A DNA stretch of 37,368 nt from Betaproteobacteria bacterium (GTDB lineage Bacteria; Pseudomonadota; Gammaproteobacteria; Burkholderiales; UBA6910), in assembly GCA_016183615.1 (NCBI GenBank), contig JACPEG010000060.1, positions 1 through 37,368 on the forward strand. Reading direction: 5' to 3'. Shown here one piece after another: positions 13,573 to 22,597 of the stretch (positions within the stretch are counted from its first letter, which is position 1; each line of letters begins with the position of its first letter). Both the position numbers and the translations under genes were made by a program. The notes under the pieces are model-generated. The model made no database searches, was not told the origin of the DNA, and worked only from the letters and a program-made list of their open reading frames with translations.

Positions 13573-15891
13573 ATGCTCCACCTCGAAGACTACTCGGAAA
13601 TCCTCGAAAGCCTCGGCAGCCACGCCGCCGACGTGCTGCACGCGTCGTGGCAGGAGGCGGCGCGCACCTTCAGCCCCCGCGGGCTGGAAGACTATCTGAA
13701 GGGCGCCGTGGCCCTGAAGAACCTGGGGCGCGGGCCGGAGCTGGTGGCCACCTATCTCCAGGAGGCGCCGGCGGTGGCGAAGGAAATTGGCGAGGCAGCG
13801 GTTTCGGATCTGGTGCACGAGGCGATGCTCATGGCCTCCCGCACCAGCGGCGCGGTGATCGAGCTGGTGTTCGCCACCGCCCCCGTCGCGGCGCGCCGGC
13901 TGGGCGACGAGGGGTTGTTCCGCGGCTACCTGCGGCTCCTTAACACGCTGCTGGCCCAGGCGCCCCGGGGCCTGCGGCCCATGCTGGAGCACCTGGAGCC
14001 GCTGCTCTCCCAGCTCACCCTGGGGGGCCTGAGACGCTGGGCCCTGTGGGGCGCCCAGGCCCACCGCACCGATTTCGAAGCCCAGGTACGCTACTTTTCC
14101 CTGCAGAGCCCGGATGCCCTCTCGGTGCTGCAGAAGGAACGCAAGGGCACCCTGTTGGTGGACGTGCAGCGGCGCATCGGCGCCTATCTCCGCGCCCTGT
14201 GGGGCCGCGATTTCTTCCTGCGGCCCACCAGCGGGGACATCGAGAGCCGCGAAGGGCTCAGGCCCTTCATCGAGGATTTCGCCATCCACCTGCCCGATGC
14301 CTATGACGACCTGGCCCATTGCGACGGCCTTACCCGGTATCGGGCGGCGGCGACCCACTGTGCCGCTCACTTGGCGTATACCCGAAGTCCCATTTCGGCC
14401 CAGGAGCTCAATCCGCTGCAGATGGCGCTGATCGGCCTCGTGGAGGATGCCCGCGTGGAGCAGCTCGCCATCCGCCGCTTCCCGGGTCTCAAGGACCTGT
14501 GGGGCCGGCTGCACACGGCAAGTCCCGACCAGAGCGGAAGCGCTGGCGATTTTCTTTCGCGGCTGGCGCGGGTGCTGCTGGATGCCGATTACAACGATCC
14601 CCATCCCTGGCTGGCGCGGGGCCGGGAACTCTTCTGGTCGGGGCAGGCGCGGCTCGACGACAACGGGCTCTCCTGGGAGATCGGCGTCGCCCTGGCCAAC
14701 TGCTTCGGCTGGCTGAAACTGCCCTTCGATCCCCGCAGCGATGCGGTCGCCGCGCCCTACCGCGACGACAACCGCTACTTCTGGGACTTCGACGAGCTGC
14801 ACCTCGTGGAAACGGAGCAGGTACCATGGCAGCGCGAGAAGCAGGTGCGCAAGCATGTCTCCCTCATGGAGTTCGTCAACGAAGTGGACGTGGAGACCGC
14901 CGGCGACGATGCGCAGGAAGTGTGGGTGCTTTCCAGCGAACTCTACGATGACGACGGCACCACCTTCAACGAGCGGGAAGGCAAGCCGCCCGTGTCGGAG
15001 CCCTATCACTACGACGAGTGGGATTACCAGATTCAGCTGGAGCGGCCGAGCTGGGTGACGCTGCTGGAGAAGCGGCCGCCGCTCGGCGAGCCGAAGGCGG
15101 TCGACGACATCGCAGCGCGCCACAAGCCGCTCATCGGCCGCCTCAAGTACCTGATCGAGGCCCTCCAGCCCCAGGGCGTGCAGCGGCTGCGCCGCCAGGA
15201 AGACGGCGACGAGATCGATCTCAACGCGGCGGTGCGGGCCTTCACCGACCTGCGCCTGGGCAACGCGCCGGACACCCGCATCATGATCCGCAACGTGCGC
15301 AAGCGGCGGGACCTTTCCGTGCTGCTGCTCCTCGATCTTTCGGAGTCCACCAACGACCGGGTGCGCGGCGCCGAATCCACGGTCCTGTCGCTGGCGCGCG
15401 AGGCCACCGCGCTGCTTGCCGGCGCCCTGGAGAAAATCGGCGACCCGTTCGCCATCCACGGCTTCGCCTCCAACGGGCGCCACGACGTGGAGTACTACCG
15501 CTTCAAGGATTTCGGTGCCCCTTATGACGCGCTGGCGCGGGCGCGGCTGGCGGGCATGACCGGCCAGCTCTCCACCCGCATGGGCGCGGCCCTGCGCCAC
15601 GCCGGCGCCTTCCTGCGGCGCCAGCCCCAGGCGAAGAAGCTGCTGCTGGTCCTCACCGACGGCGAACCGGCGGACATCGACGTGCGCGATCCCCAGTACC
15701 TGCGCCAGGACGCGAAGAAGGCGGTGGAGGAACTCGCCCGCTCGGGCATCGTCACCTACGCCATGAGCCTCGATCCCCTGGCCGACCCGTACGTCTCGCG
15801 CATTTTCGGCGTGAAGAACTACCTGGTGCTCGACCGGGTGGAGCGGCTGCCGGAGCGCCTGCCCCTGCTCTACCTGGGGCTCACCCGCTGA
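13573..15891 (+). CDS. cbbO: RuBisCO activase adaptor CbbO, von Willebrand A domain (772 aa)
   Basis: This is the adaptor subunit of the CbbQO motor, recruiting the CbbQ hexamer to inhibited RuBisCO. The long helical N-terminal part (about 1-560) includes the CbbO/NorD-type block ELNPLQMALIGLVEDARVEQ. The C-terminal vWA domain (about 575-772) carries an intact MIDAS: DLSEST at about 589-594, the Thr/Asp of LSTRMGAALRHAG, and LTDGEPADID around 695. Length fits the family. In known CbbO the vWA metal site binds RuBisCO directly. It is separated from cbbQ by two repeat elements but is in the same direction. ATG at 13573 follows the same AATAATCC string as cbbQ, without an obvious ribosome binding site. 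Confidence 0.93.
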   Translation: MLHLEDYSEILESLGSHAADVLHASWQEAARTFSPRGLEDYLKGAVALKNLGRGPELVATYLQEAPAVAKEIGEAAVSDLVHEAMLMASRTSGAVIELVFATAPVAARRLGDEGLFRGYLRLLNTLLAQAPRGLRPMLEHLEPLLSQLTLGGLRRWALWGAQAHRTDFEAQVRYFSLQSPDALSVLQKERKGTLLVDVQRRIGAYLRALWGRDFFLRPTSGDIESREGLRPFIEDFAIHLPDAYDDLAHCDGLTRYRAAATHCAAHLAYTRSPISAQELNPLQMALIGLVEDARVEQLAIRRFPGLKDLWGRLHTASPDQSGSAGDFLSRLARVLLDADYNDPHPWLARGRELFWSGQARLDDNGLSWEIGVALANCFGWLKLPFDPRSDAVAAPYRDDNRYFWDFDELHLVETEQVPWQREKQVRKHVSLMEFVNEVDVETAGDDAQEVWVLSSELYDDDGTTFNEREGKPPVSEPYHYDEWDYQIQLERPSWVTLLEKRPPLGEPKAVDDIAARHKPLIGRLKYLIEALQPQGVQRLRRQEDGDEIDLNAAVRAFTDLRLGNAPDTRIMIRNVRKRRDLSVLLLLDLSESTNDRVRGAESTVLSLAREATALLAGALEKIGDPFAIHGFASNGRHDVEYYRFKDFGAPYDALARARLAGMTGQLSTRMGAALRHAGAFLRRQPQAKKLLLVLTDGEPADIDVRDPQYLRQDAKKAVEELARSGIVTYAMSLDPLADPYVSRIFGVKNYLVLDRVERLPERLPLLYLGLTR

Positions 15892-15958
15892 GGGACGGAT
15901 GGCGGTTACTCCCGGCGGGGCGATGGGCTAAAATGGCGGCTTTTCGGAGAAGGGAATC

Positions 15959-16462
15959 ATGACCTCCATGGACAAGCCCCTGGTCGGCATCGTGATGGGC
16001 AGCAACAGCGACTGGGACGTCATGCAGCACGTGGCGCGCCAGTTGAAGGAGTTCGGCGTGCCTTACGAGGCGCGCGTGCTCTCCGCCCACCGCACCCCGG
16101 ATGCGGCCTTCGAATATTCCCGCTCGGCCCAGGAGCGAGGCCTCAAATGCATCATCGCGGGGGCGGGCGGCGCGGCCCATCTCGCGGGCGTCATGGCGGC
16201 CAAGACCACGCTGCCGGTGCTGGGGGTGCCGATGCCCTCCAGGCATCTGCAGGGACTGGATTCCTTGCTGTCCACGGTGCAGATGCCGAAGGGCATCCCC
16301 GTTGCCACCTTCGCCATCGGCGAAGCGGGGGCCGGCAATGCGGCGCTGTTCGCCGTGGCGCTGCTGGCGGTGACCGACAAGGCGCTCGCCAGGAAGTTGG
16401 CGGCGTTCCGCGCGGCCCAGGAAGCCAAGGTGAAGTCCATGACACTGCCCTCTGTCGACTGA
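15959..16462 (+). CDS. purE: 5-(carboxyamino)imidazole ribonucleotide mutase PurE (167 aa)
   Basis: Purine biosynthesis step 6b: this class I PurE converts N5-CAIR to CAIR. Typical motifs are [13 protein letters not shown] (about 10-22), LSAHRTPD (about 41-48, catalytic His) and [20 protein letters not shown] with LGVPM following. Class I enzymes need PurK, which is not in the window. Start ATG at 15959 follows GGAGAAGGGAATC; a second in-frame ATG at 15968 is possible. purC follows after 13 bases, forming a purEC operon. The genes are housekeeping and mark the region as chromosomal backbone. Confidence 0.96.
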   Translation: MTSMDKPLVGIVMGSNSDWDVMQHVARQLKEFGVPYEARVLSAHRTPDAAFEYSRSAQERGLKCIIAGAGGAAHLAGVMAAKTTLPVLGVPMPSRHLQGLDSLLSTVQMPKGIPVATFAIGEAGAGNAALFAVALLAVTDKALARKLAAFRAAQEAKVKSMTLPSVD

Positions 16463-16475
16463 TCGGAACAAATCC

Positions 16476-17390
16476 ATGGCCAACGAGCAAACTTTCGCTA
16501 CCGAGCCGACGGTGTTCGAAACCAGCCTGAAGAGCCTGAAGTTCCTGCACCGGGGCAAGGTGCGGGACCTCTATGAGGTGGATGCCGGGCGCTTGCTCAT
16601 TGTCCAGACCGATCGGCTCTCCGCGTTCGACGTGATCCTGCCCACCGCGATCCCCGGCAAGGGCAAGGTGCTCACGGCGCTGTCCAACTTCTGGTTCGAG
16701 AAGCTTGGCCACATCCTACCCAACCATCTCACGGCGACCGCGCCGGAATCGGTGGTGGCGCCGGAGGAGCGGGACCAGGTCGCAGGCCGCGCCTTCGTGG
16801 TGCGGCGGCTCAAGGCCCTGCCCATCGAGGCCATCGTGCGTGGCTACGTGGCGGGTTCGGGCTGGAAGGAATACCGGACGACCGGGGCGATCTGCGGCAT
16901 TGCGCTGCCCGCGGGGTTGAAGGAGGCGAGCAAGCTGCCCCGGGCGATTTTCACGCCCTCCACCAAGGCCGCCCTCGGCGCCCACGACGAGAACATCAGC
17001 TTCGAGGAGTGCGCAAAAATCATCGGCGCGGATCTGGCGGCGAAAGTGAAGGACGCGGCGATCCGGCTCTACACCGAGGCGGCGGACTACGCGGCGACCA
17101 AGGGCATCATCATCGCCGACACCAAGTTCGAGTTCGGGCTGGACGCCGCAGGCACCCTCTACCTCATCGACGAAGCCCTCACCCCCGATTCGTCCCGCTT
17201 CTGGCCCGCCGACCAGTACCAGGTCGGCATGAGCCCGCCCAGCTACGACAAGCAGTTCGTGCGCGACTGGCTGGAGAAGCAACCCTGGAACAAGCAGGCC
17301 CCGGCCCCGGCGCTACCGGACGACATCCTGGCGAAGACCGCCGGGAAATACCGCGAAGCCCTGCTGCGCCTCACCGGTAAAACCATTTAG
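16476..17390 (+). CDS. purC: SAICAR synthase PurC (304 aa)
   Basis: Phosphoribosylaminoimidazole-succinocarboxamide synthase joins CAIR and aspartate with ATP in purine synthesis. Motifs include [32 protein letters not shown], the [12 protein letters not shown] box (about 125-136) and [19 protein letters not shown] followed by [10 protein letters not shown]. About 300 residues is the length of the longer proteobacterial/yeast-like form (E. coli PurC is shorter, about 237). Together with PurE immediately upstream it performs two successive steps. No terminator was found; a 200-base run of REP-like repeats follows. Confidence 0.96.
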   Translation: MANEQTFATEPTVFETSLKSLKFLHRGKVRDLYEVDAGRLLIVQTDRLSAFDVILPTAIPGKGKVLTALSNFWFEKLGHILPNHLTATAPESVVAPEERDQVAGRAFVVRRLKALPIEAIVRGYVAGSGWKEYRTTGAICGIALPAGLKEASKLPRAIFTPSTKAALGAHDENISFEECAKIIGADLAAKVKDAAIRLYTEAADYAATKGIIIADTKFEFGLDAAGTLYLIDEALTPDSSRFWPADQYQVGMSPPSYDKQFVRDWLEKQPWNKQAPAPALPDDILAKTAGKYREALLRLTGKTI

Positions 17391-17409
17391 CGCGAAGGAA
17401 GTTCGGGCA

Positions 17410-17616
17410 AGGTGCGTCCCACGCACCGGCAATCGACCCGGCGTAGGGTGCGTCCCACGCACCGATCAACCATCGGGATGGTGCGCAGGGCGCACCCTGC
17501 GAAAGTGCAGATCGCGGTGGGTAGGGTGCGTCCCACGTGATTGAAAACGCGTAGGGTGCAACCGCGAAGCGGGTTGCACCAAGGCCGGCGGAACCCGCGT
17601 TGCGGTTCCGCCCTAC
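17410..17616. repeat. cluster of REP-like repeats (GTAGGGTGC family)
   Basis: Several units: GGTGCGTCCCACGCACC hairpin (17411-17427), GTAGGGTGCGTCCCACGC (17443 on), a third from 17521, GTAGGGTGCAACCGCG (17551 on), and the inverted end GGTTCCGCCCTAC (to 17616). The last CTAC contains the stop codon of the hydrolase gene. It fills the gap between purC and that gene. Confidence 0.85.
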
Positions 17617-18365
17617 GGAGCGCGCCGCAGCGCCTGGTCGAGGAAAGCGCGCACGTTCTTCACCATCTCCTCTTCCTTGCCATTGAAGAAATGGTCGGTG
17701 CCGGCAACCATGACCTGGGCCGAACCCTTGACGCGGCGGATGACTTCGGCGCGCTTGTCCGCGTTGGCGATAACCTGCGGAAAATCCTTTTCCCCGTAAA
17801 GATCCAGCACCGGGAACTGCAGCGCGCCGAGGGGCTCGAACACGCCGCTTGAAATGCCAAGCGCGGCCCAGGCGAACAGGGGGGCGCGCGGGTTTTTCGC
17901 GAGGTAGTGGTTGCTCATGCGCGCCCCCATGCTGTGGGACACCAGCGCGATTTTCCTGTGGCCCTTCCCCTGGAGAAAGCCCAACGCCGCCGCGATGCGC
18001 TCCGCCGCTTCCGGAAAGGTTTCGACGTACGGCTCGTGCTTGGCATCGGCGGCGAGCACCGGCATCTGGATGGAGAGCGTGGTGTAGCCCTCGTCCGCGA
18101 GCCGGGTGCGCAGCACGCCGTTCAGGCCCCAGTCGGGATGGATGCCGCTGCCGTGGACCACGATCACGGCCCCCTTGGCGTTCTTCGCCTCGGTGTGGAT
18201 GGCGAGGAAGCGCCGGCCGCCCGGGAGCTGAAGCCAAGTCGCGTCTCCCACCACGATCCCGGGCGCGATTTCGTCCGCCCAGCGCTGCTCCCGGGCGTAA
18301 TCCGCGGCCTGGACGGCGGTGACGAGACCGATCAGCAGCAAGCCGAAGCCCAATAGCGCTTTCAT
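17613..18365 (-). CDS. secreted alpha/beta hydrolase, DUF3530-like (250 aa)
   Basis: An N-terminal signal peptide (MKALLGFGLLLIGLVTAVQA, cleavage likely after AQA or QAA) points to the periplasm. The alpha/beta-hydrolase core has VVHGSGIHPDWG (oxyanion region), the nucleophile elbow LVSHSMGARMS (Ser-His-Ser-Met-Gly), an acidic residue in LDLYGEKDFP and a catalytic His in VAGTDHFFNG. The pattern agrees with the DUF3530 group of uncharacterised hydrolases; the substrate is unknown. ATG at 18365 is preceded by GGAGAAGG 5 bases upstream; the frame stays open further upstream only through repeat DNA. The TAG stop lies in the terminal CTAC of the adjacent repeat, so the repeat may have redefined the C-terminus. 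Confidence 0.85.
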   Translation of the reverse strand: MKALLGFGLLLIGLVTAVQAADYAREQRWADEIAPGIVVGDATWLQLPGGRRFLAIHTEAKNAKGAVIVVHGSGIHPDWGLNGVLRTRLADEGYTTLSIQMPVLAADAKHEPYVETFPEAAERIAAALGFLQGKGHRKIALVSHSMGARMSNHYLAKNPRAPLFAWAALGISSGVFEPLGALQFPVLDLYGEKDFPQVIANADKRAEVIRRVKGSAQVMVAGTDHFFNGKEEEMVKNVRAFLDQALRRAP

Positions 18366-18389
18366 TACACCTTCTCCTCTCCTGGATCC

Positions 18390-18457
18390 GTAGGGTGGAT
18401 TAAGGCCGCAGGCCGAATCCACCGTCCTGTTGGAATTGCTGCGCTTATTCCACCCTA
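18390..18457. repeat. GTAG-headed REP-like pair (GTAGGGTGGATTA family)
   Basis: Starts GTAGGGTGGATTAAGGCC and ends TTATTCCACCCTAC, with the hairpin GGATTAAGGCCGCAGGCCGA nearby. It lies between the diguanylate cyclase and hydrolase genes. Confidence 0.8.
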
Positions 18458-18468
18458 CGTTTTTCGCG

Positions 18469-19632
18469 CTACCCCGCGCCGAAGGAAGAGGCGCAGTTCC
18501 TCCCCATCTGCTTGCTCTGGTACATGGCCTTGTCGGCCTTCTCCAGCACCGCCTCAGGCGTCTGGGCATCCTCGGGAAAGTTGGCAATGCCGATACTCAC
18601 GGTGCTGAGCACCCGGGTGCCGCGCACGTCGAGGGGCGCGCCTTCCACCGCGATGCGCACCCGCTCCGCCACTTCGCGCGCGTGGTCGGTGGAGGTTTCG
18701 GGCAGCAGCACCACGAACTCGTCGCCGCCGAAGCGGGCGAGCACGTCGGTGGCGCGCAGCGCCTGCTGAACGCTGCGCACCAGGTGAATGAGCAGGTTGT
18801 TGCCCGCCTCGTGCCCGAAGGTGTCGTTGACCGACTTGAGGTTGTCGGAATCCACCATCAGGATGCTGTAAGGCCGCGAGTAGCGCGATGACAGTCCGGC
18901 CTCCCGCTCCAGGATGGTGGAGAACGCCCGCATGTTGAGGACCCCGGTGAGGTCGTCGGTTTCCGACAGGACCCGGATGCGGCTGATGGCGTAGCGGATG
19001 TCCGCGGAGAGCATGGTGGTGAGGTAGGCCACCAGCACCATGGGCGCGAGCTGGCCCATGAGCTGGGCCCCGTACGCCAGGCTGAAGATCGATCCTTCGA
19101 CCTGCGAATGGCCGATCAGCACGTAGCAGGACGCGATCAGCGCCATCTCCAGCAGCGTCACCAGCTTTCCCAGCGTGAGCGCGCTGATGATGATGGTCAG
19201 CAGATAGAGATTGAGCAGCGGGCTTTCCAGCCGGCCCGTGTGCCACATGACCCAGGTGATGAACACGATCATCACCCAGGTTTCGATGGCGAGCTTCCAG
19301 CGGCTCTCCTGTTGGTAGAAGTTGGTGTAGCGGAAAGACAGGACGAAGGCCGCGAAGAACATCAGGGCCATGTAAATCGCCGAGCGGTTCTCCTCCTGGG
19401 GGTCGGACACCACCAGGTACAGCAGCACCAGGATCAGCAGCAGCCACTCGATCTCGGCCACGGTGCGGGAAAAGCCCTTGAGCTCGTCCCGCTCCAGCGA
19501 GGGAGCGGTGCCGAGGGGCGAAGCCGGGCTCACCAGCGGCTGCGTGAGGCGTCTCACGGGATCGGCAAAAGGACGTGGGCCATGGTCAGGGGCCAGTTTG
19601 GCCCATGATACCGAAAAAACCGGGCGCCACAA
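18469..19632 (-). CDS. membrane diguanylate cyclase, GGDEF domain (up to 387 aa)
   Basis: This enzyme makes cyclic di-GMP from two GTP. The N-terminal half has about six hydrophobic helices (about 60-230, e.g. EWLLLILVLLYLVV and TWVMIVFITWVMW), a membrane sensor of no named type that I can assign. The C-terminal GGDEF domain (about 240-385) contains DDLTGVLNMRAF, the active GGDEF in ARFGGDEFVVLLPE (about 297-310) and an I-site RATD five residues before GGDEF, so it should be catalytically active and product-inhibited. The start is uncertain: the longest frame begins with TTG at 19632; GTG at 19557 is another candidate, and neither has a good ribosome binding site. It lies 25 bases after the dehydrogenase gene on the same strand. 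Confidence 0.88.
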   Translation of the reverse strand: MWRPVFSVSWAKLAPDHGPRPFADPVRRLTQPLVSPASPLGTAPSLERDELKGFSRTVAEIEWLLLILVLLYLVVSDPQEENRSAIYMALMFFAAFVLSFRYTNFYQQESRWKLAIETWVMIVFITWVMWHTGRLESPLLNLYLLTIIISALTLGKLVTLLEMALIASCYVLIGHSQVEGSIFSLAYGAQLMGQLAPMVLVAYLTTMLSADIRYAISRIRVLSETDDLTGVLNMRAFSTILEREAGLSSRYSRPYSILMVDSDNLKSVNDTFGHEAGNNLLIHLVRSVQQALRATDVLARFGGDEFVVLLPETSTDHAREVAERVRIAVEGAPLDVRGTRVLSTVSIGIANFPEDAQTPEAVLEKADKAMYQSKQMGRNCASSFGAG

Positions 19633-19657
19633 TGACAGGCGTGGGCCCCGGGGTGTC

Positions 19658-22597
19658 TTATCCGCGCGCCAGGCTCAGGATTCGCGCCACGTGCAGCGCC
19701 TGGCGATGGGTTCCATCGGCGATCTGGTGGCGGCAGCTCACCCCGTCGGCGACGATGAGGGTGTCCGGCGCCGCCGCTCTCACCTTCGGCAGCAGGCTCG
19801 TTTCCCCCATTTTCATGGAGACGTCGTAATGGCGCGCCTCGAAGCCGAAGGCGCCCGCCATGCCGCAGCAGCTGGACTCCACCGCCTCCACCTGAAGTTC
19901 CGGCACGAGCTTCAGGGCCTGAAGCACCGCCGGCATGGCGCCGAAGGCCTTCTGGTGGCAGTGGCCGTGCAGCAGGACCCGCTGCGCCAGCGGCTTGAGC
20001 GGGAGGTTCAGACGGCCGGCGGCCTGCTCCCGGGCCAGAAATTCCTCGAACAGCAGGGCATTTGCGGCGACCGCATCGGTCTCCGGTCCCGGCAGCATGG
20101 CCTTGAACTCGTCGCGCAGCGTGAACAGGCAGGAGGGCTCCAGGCCTACGACCGGGACGCCCCGGGCCACGAAGGGCCCGAGGGCCTCGATCATCCGCCG
20201 CGCCTCGGCGCGCGCCTGGTTCACCTGCCCGGCGGCGAGGAAGGTTCGGCCGCAGCACAGGGGCCGCCCGCCATCGGCGGGCTCGGCGCAATGGACGCGG
20301 TAGCCCCCCGCTTCCAGCACCGAGATCGCTGCGTGCAGGTTCTCCGGCTCGAAGTAGCGGTTGAAGGTGTCGGCGAGGAGCACCACTTCCCCAGCTCCCT
20401 CCCCCTCGAGGGGGGAGGGTCGGGGGGGGGGTGTCACTGGACCCGCCTCCGGCCGCGAGCGGGGGGAACGCCAGTAATCCCGCCGCCACTCCGGCAGGCT
20501 GCGCTGGCGGGCAAAGCCAACTACCGACTCCATCAGCGCCGCCAGCCACGGCACCCGGTTCCTCAAATTGAGCAGCGGCGCCAGCCGCGCCGCCCAGGGG
20601 GCGTAGCGCGGGAGATAGGCCACCAGCCGCTCCTTGAGCGGCAGACCGTGGCGCGCATAGTAGTGGTGCAGGAACTCGATTTTCATGCGCGCCATGTCCA
20701 CGCCGGTGGGGCACTCGCGCTTGCAGCCCTTGCAGGACACGCACAGATCGAGGGTGTCGAACAGCTCGTCGGAAGTGAACGCGTCGCGCCCCAGCTGGCC
20801 GGAAACCGCGAGCCGCAGGGTGTTGGCGCGGCCGCGGGTGAGGTGCCGCTCGTCCAGCGTCGCCCGGTAGGAGGGGCACATGACCCCGGCGTCGAACTTG
20901 CGGCAGGCGCCGTTGTTGTTGCACATCTCGATCGCACCGCCGAACCCGCCCCACTCGGACCAGTCGAGGGTGGTGGCGATGGGCGCCACCCGGTAGCCCG
21001 GCTTGAAGCGGAACAGGGTGCGATTGTCCATCTTCGGCGGGCGCACGATCTTGCCGGGGTTCATCAGCCCTTCCGGGTCGAACGCGTCCTTGATTTCCTC
21101 GAAGGCGCGGGCGAGCCGGGAGCCGAACATGGGCTCGATCCATTCGGAGCGCACCAGCCCGTCGCCGTGCTCGCCGGAGTAGGAGCCCTTGTATTCCCGC
21201 ACCATGGCCGCCGCCTCCTCGGCGATGGCGCGCATCTTGCGCGGGCCGTCGTCGGTTTTCATGTTCAGCACCGGGCGCACGTGCAGGCAGCCCACCGAGG
21301 CGTGGGCGTACCAGGTGCCCCTGGTCCCGTGCTTCTCGAACACCCGCGTCAGCCGCTCCGTGTAATCGGCCAGATGTTCGAGGGGCACCGCGCAATCCTC
21401 GATGAAGGAGACCGGCTTGCCGTCGCCCTTCATGGACATCATGATGTTGAGCCCGGCCTTCCTTACTTCCCAGATGTCGCGCTGGAAAGCGGCATCCAGT
21501 ACCTCCGACACGCTTCCCGGGAAGCCCAGGTCGCCCATCAGTTGCGTGAGCTGTTTCAGCCGCCGCACCTGCTCGTCCCGGTCTTCGCCGGCGAATTCCA
21601 CCAGCAGGATGGCCTCGGGCTCGCCGCGGATCGAGCGCTCCACGGTGCCGCGGAACGCGGGGATGTCCCGCGACAGCTCGATCATGGTGCGGTCCACCAG
21701 CTCCACCGCCGCGGGCTCGAGCGCCACGATGTGCCGTGTGCAATCCATCGCCTGGTAGAAACTCTGGAAGTGGCACACGCCGAGGACTTTATGGGGCGGG
21801 ACCGGCTGCAGGTCGAGGCTGATCTCCCGGAAAAACGCGAGCGTCCCCTCGGAGCCCACCAGCAGCTTCGCCATGTTGAAGGCCCCGGCCGAGACGCTGT
21901 CCAGGTTGTAGCCCCCCACCCGGCGCTGGAGCCTGGGAAAGCGCGCCTCGATTTCAGCGGCCTCCCGCCGAAATACGGATTGCACCTGAGCGACGATTTC
22001 CCGGTACCGTGCCGGCCCGTCGAGGTGCGCCGCGTCCTCGGGCACATCGCCGAAGCGGCACAGCTCGCCGGTGGCGAGCCAGGCTTCGATTTCGCGCACG
22101 TTGTGCACCATGTTGCCGTAGCGCAAGCTGCGGGCGCCGCAGGAATTGTTGCCCGACATCCCGCCCAGGGTGGCCTGGGCCGAGGTGGACACGTCCACCG
22201 GGTAGAACAGGCCGTGGGGCTTGAGGTACGCGTTCAGCTGGTCGAGCACCAGCCCCGGCTCCACTGACACCCGCCGCGCCTCCCTGTCGAAGGCCACCAC
22301 GCGGTTGAGGTGCTTGCTGTTGTCGATGACCAGCGCGCAGCCCACGGTCTGGCCGCACTGGGAGGTGCCGCCGCCCCGGGGCAGGACCGGGATTTTTTCC
22401 TCGCGGGCGATCTGGAGCGCGATTTCCACGTCGCGCCGGGTCTTCGGCACCACCACGCCCACCGGCTCCACCTGGTAGATGGAGGCGTCGGTGGAATAGC
22501 GCCCGCGGCTCGCCGCGTCGAACAGCACCTCGCCCTCGATTTCGCGGCGCAGCCGCTCGGCGAGGCGGCTGTCGCCGATGCGGGAGGAAGCGTTCAT
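19658..22597 (-). CDS. FAD-linked oxidase with Fe-S and CCG domains, YdiJ-like (979 aa)
   Basis: This is a large D-2-hydroxy acid dehydrogenase. The FAD-binding PCMH domain (about 20-270) has VLPRGGGTSQCGQTVG and ATLGGMSGNNSCGARSLRYG. The FAD-oxidase C domain (about 280-530) includes YSGEHGDGLVRSEW. Cysteine motifs follow: CNNNGACRKFDAGVMCPSY (about 556-574) and CVSCKGCKRECP (about 617-628). Two CCG-type modules (about 730-960) hold LCCGRTF, HGHCHQKAFG and SSCCGMAGAFG. The fused layout matches E. coli YdiJ, a D-2-hydroxyglutarate dehydrogenase; D-lactate or glycolate are alternative substrates. The start ATG overlaps the DsbA-like gene stop (ATGA). A dispersed repeat is read in frame between the Fe-S and CCG parts (residues about 720-736). 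Confidence 0.88.
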   Translation of the reverse strand: MNASSRIGDSRLAERLRREIEGEVLFDAASRGRYSTDASIYQVEPVGVVVPKTRRDVEIALQIAREEKIPVLPRGGGTSQCGQTVGCALVIDNSKHLNRVVAFDREARRVSVEPGLVLDQLNAYLKPHGLFYPVDVSTSAQATLGGMSGNNSCGARSLRYGNMVHNVREIEAWLATGELCRFGDVPEDAAHLDGPARYREIVAQVQSVFRREAAEIEARFPRLQRRVGGYNLDSVSAGAFNMAKLLVGSEGTLAFFREISLDLQPVPPHKVLGVCHFQSFYQAMDCTRHIVALEPAAVELVDRTMIELSRDIPAFRGTVERSIRGEPEAILLVEFAGEDRDEQVRRLKQLTQLMGDLGFPGSVSEVLDAAFQRDIWEVRKAGLNIMMSMKGDGKPVSFIEDCAVPLEHLADYTERLTRVFEKHGTRGTWYAHASVGCLHVRPVLNMKTDDGPRKMRAIAEEAAAMVREYKGSYSGEHGDGLVRSEWIEPMFGSRLARAFEEIKDAFDPEGLMNPGKIVRPPKMDNRTLFRFKPGYRVAPIATTLDWSEWGGFGGAIEMCNNNGACRKFDAGVMCPSYRATLDERHLTRGRANTLRLAVSGQLGRDAFTSDELFDTLDLCVSCKGCKRECPTGVDMARMKIEFLHHYYARHGLPLKERLVAYLPRYAPWAARLAPLLNLRNRVPWLAALMESVVGFARQRSLPEWRRDYWRSPRSRPEAGPVTPPPRPSPLEGEGAGEVVLLADTFNRYFEPENLHAAISVLEAGGYRVHCAEPADGGRPLCCGRTFLAAGQVNQARAEARRMIEALGPFVARGVPVVGLEPSCLFTLRDEFKAMLPGPETDAVAANALLFEEFLAREQAAGRLNLPLKPLAQRVLLHGHCHQKAFGAMPAVLQALKLVPELQVEAVESSCCGMAGAFGFEARHYDVSMKMGETSLLPKVRAAAPDTLIVADGVSCRHQIADGTHRQALHVARILSLARG
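20390..20440. repeat. palindromic repeat inserted in frame in the dehydrogenase gene
   Basis: CTCCCTCCCCCTCGAGGGGG and the following GAGGGTCGGG have the same core as the intergenic element at 7753-7819. On the coding strand it is read as the linker PPPRPSPLEGEGAGE, a peptide typical of translated repeat DNA rather than of the enzyme family. Confidence 0.7.

Noticed and set aside
13417..15600. A very long open frame on the minus strand opposite cbbO
   Set aside because: It mirrors cbbO codon structure in GC-rich DNA, has no family motif, and runs out into repeat DNA. Treated as antisense shadow.
10364..15891. Carboxysomal (cso) operon
   Set aside because: No shell protein, csoS2 or carbonic anhydrase gene lies near; cbbQ and cbbO follow directly and the small subunit has IAq length.
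12551..15891. norQ/norD (denitrification) identity for the AAA+ and vWA genes
   Set aside because: The families are related, but no nor or nir genes are nearby and the position behind cbbLS decides for CbbQ/CbbO.
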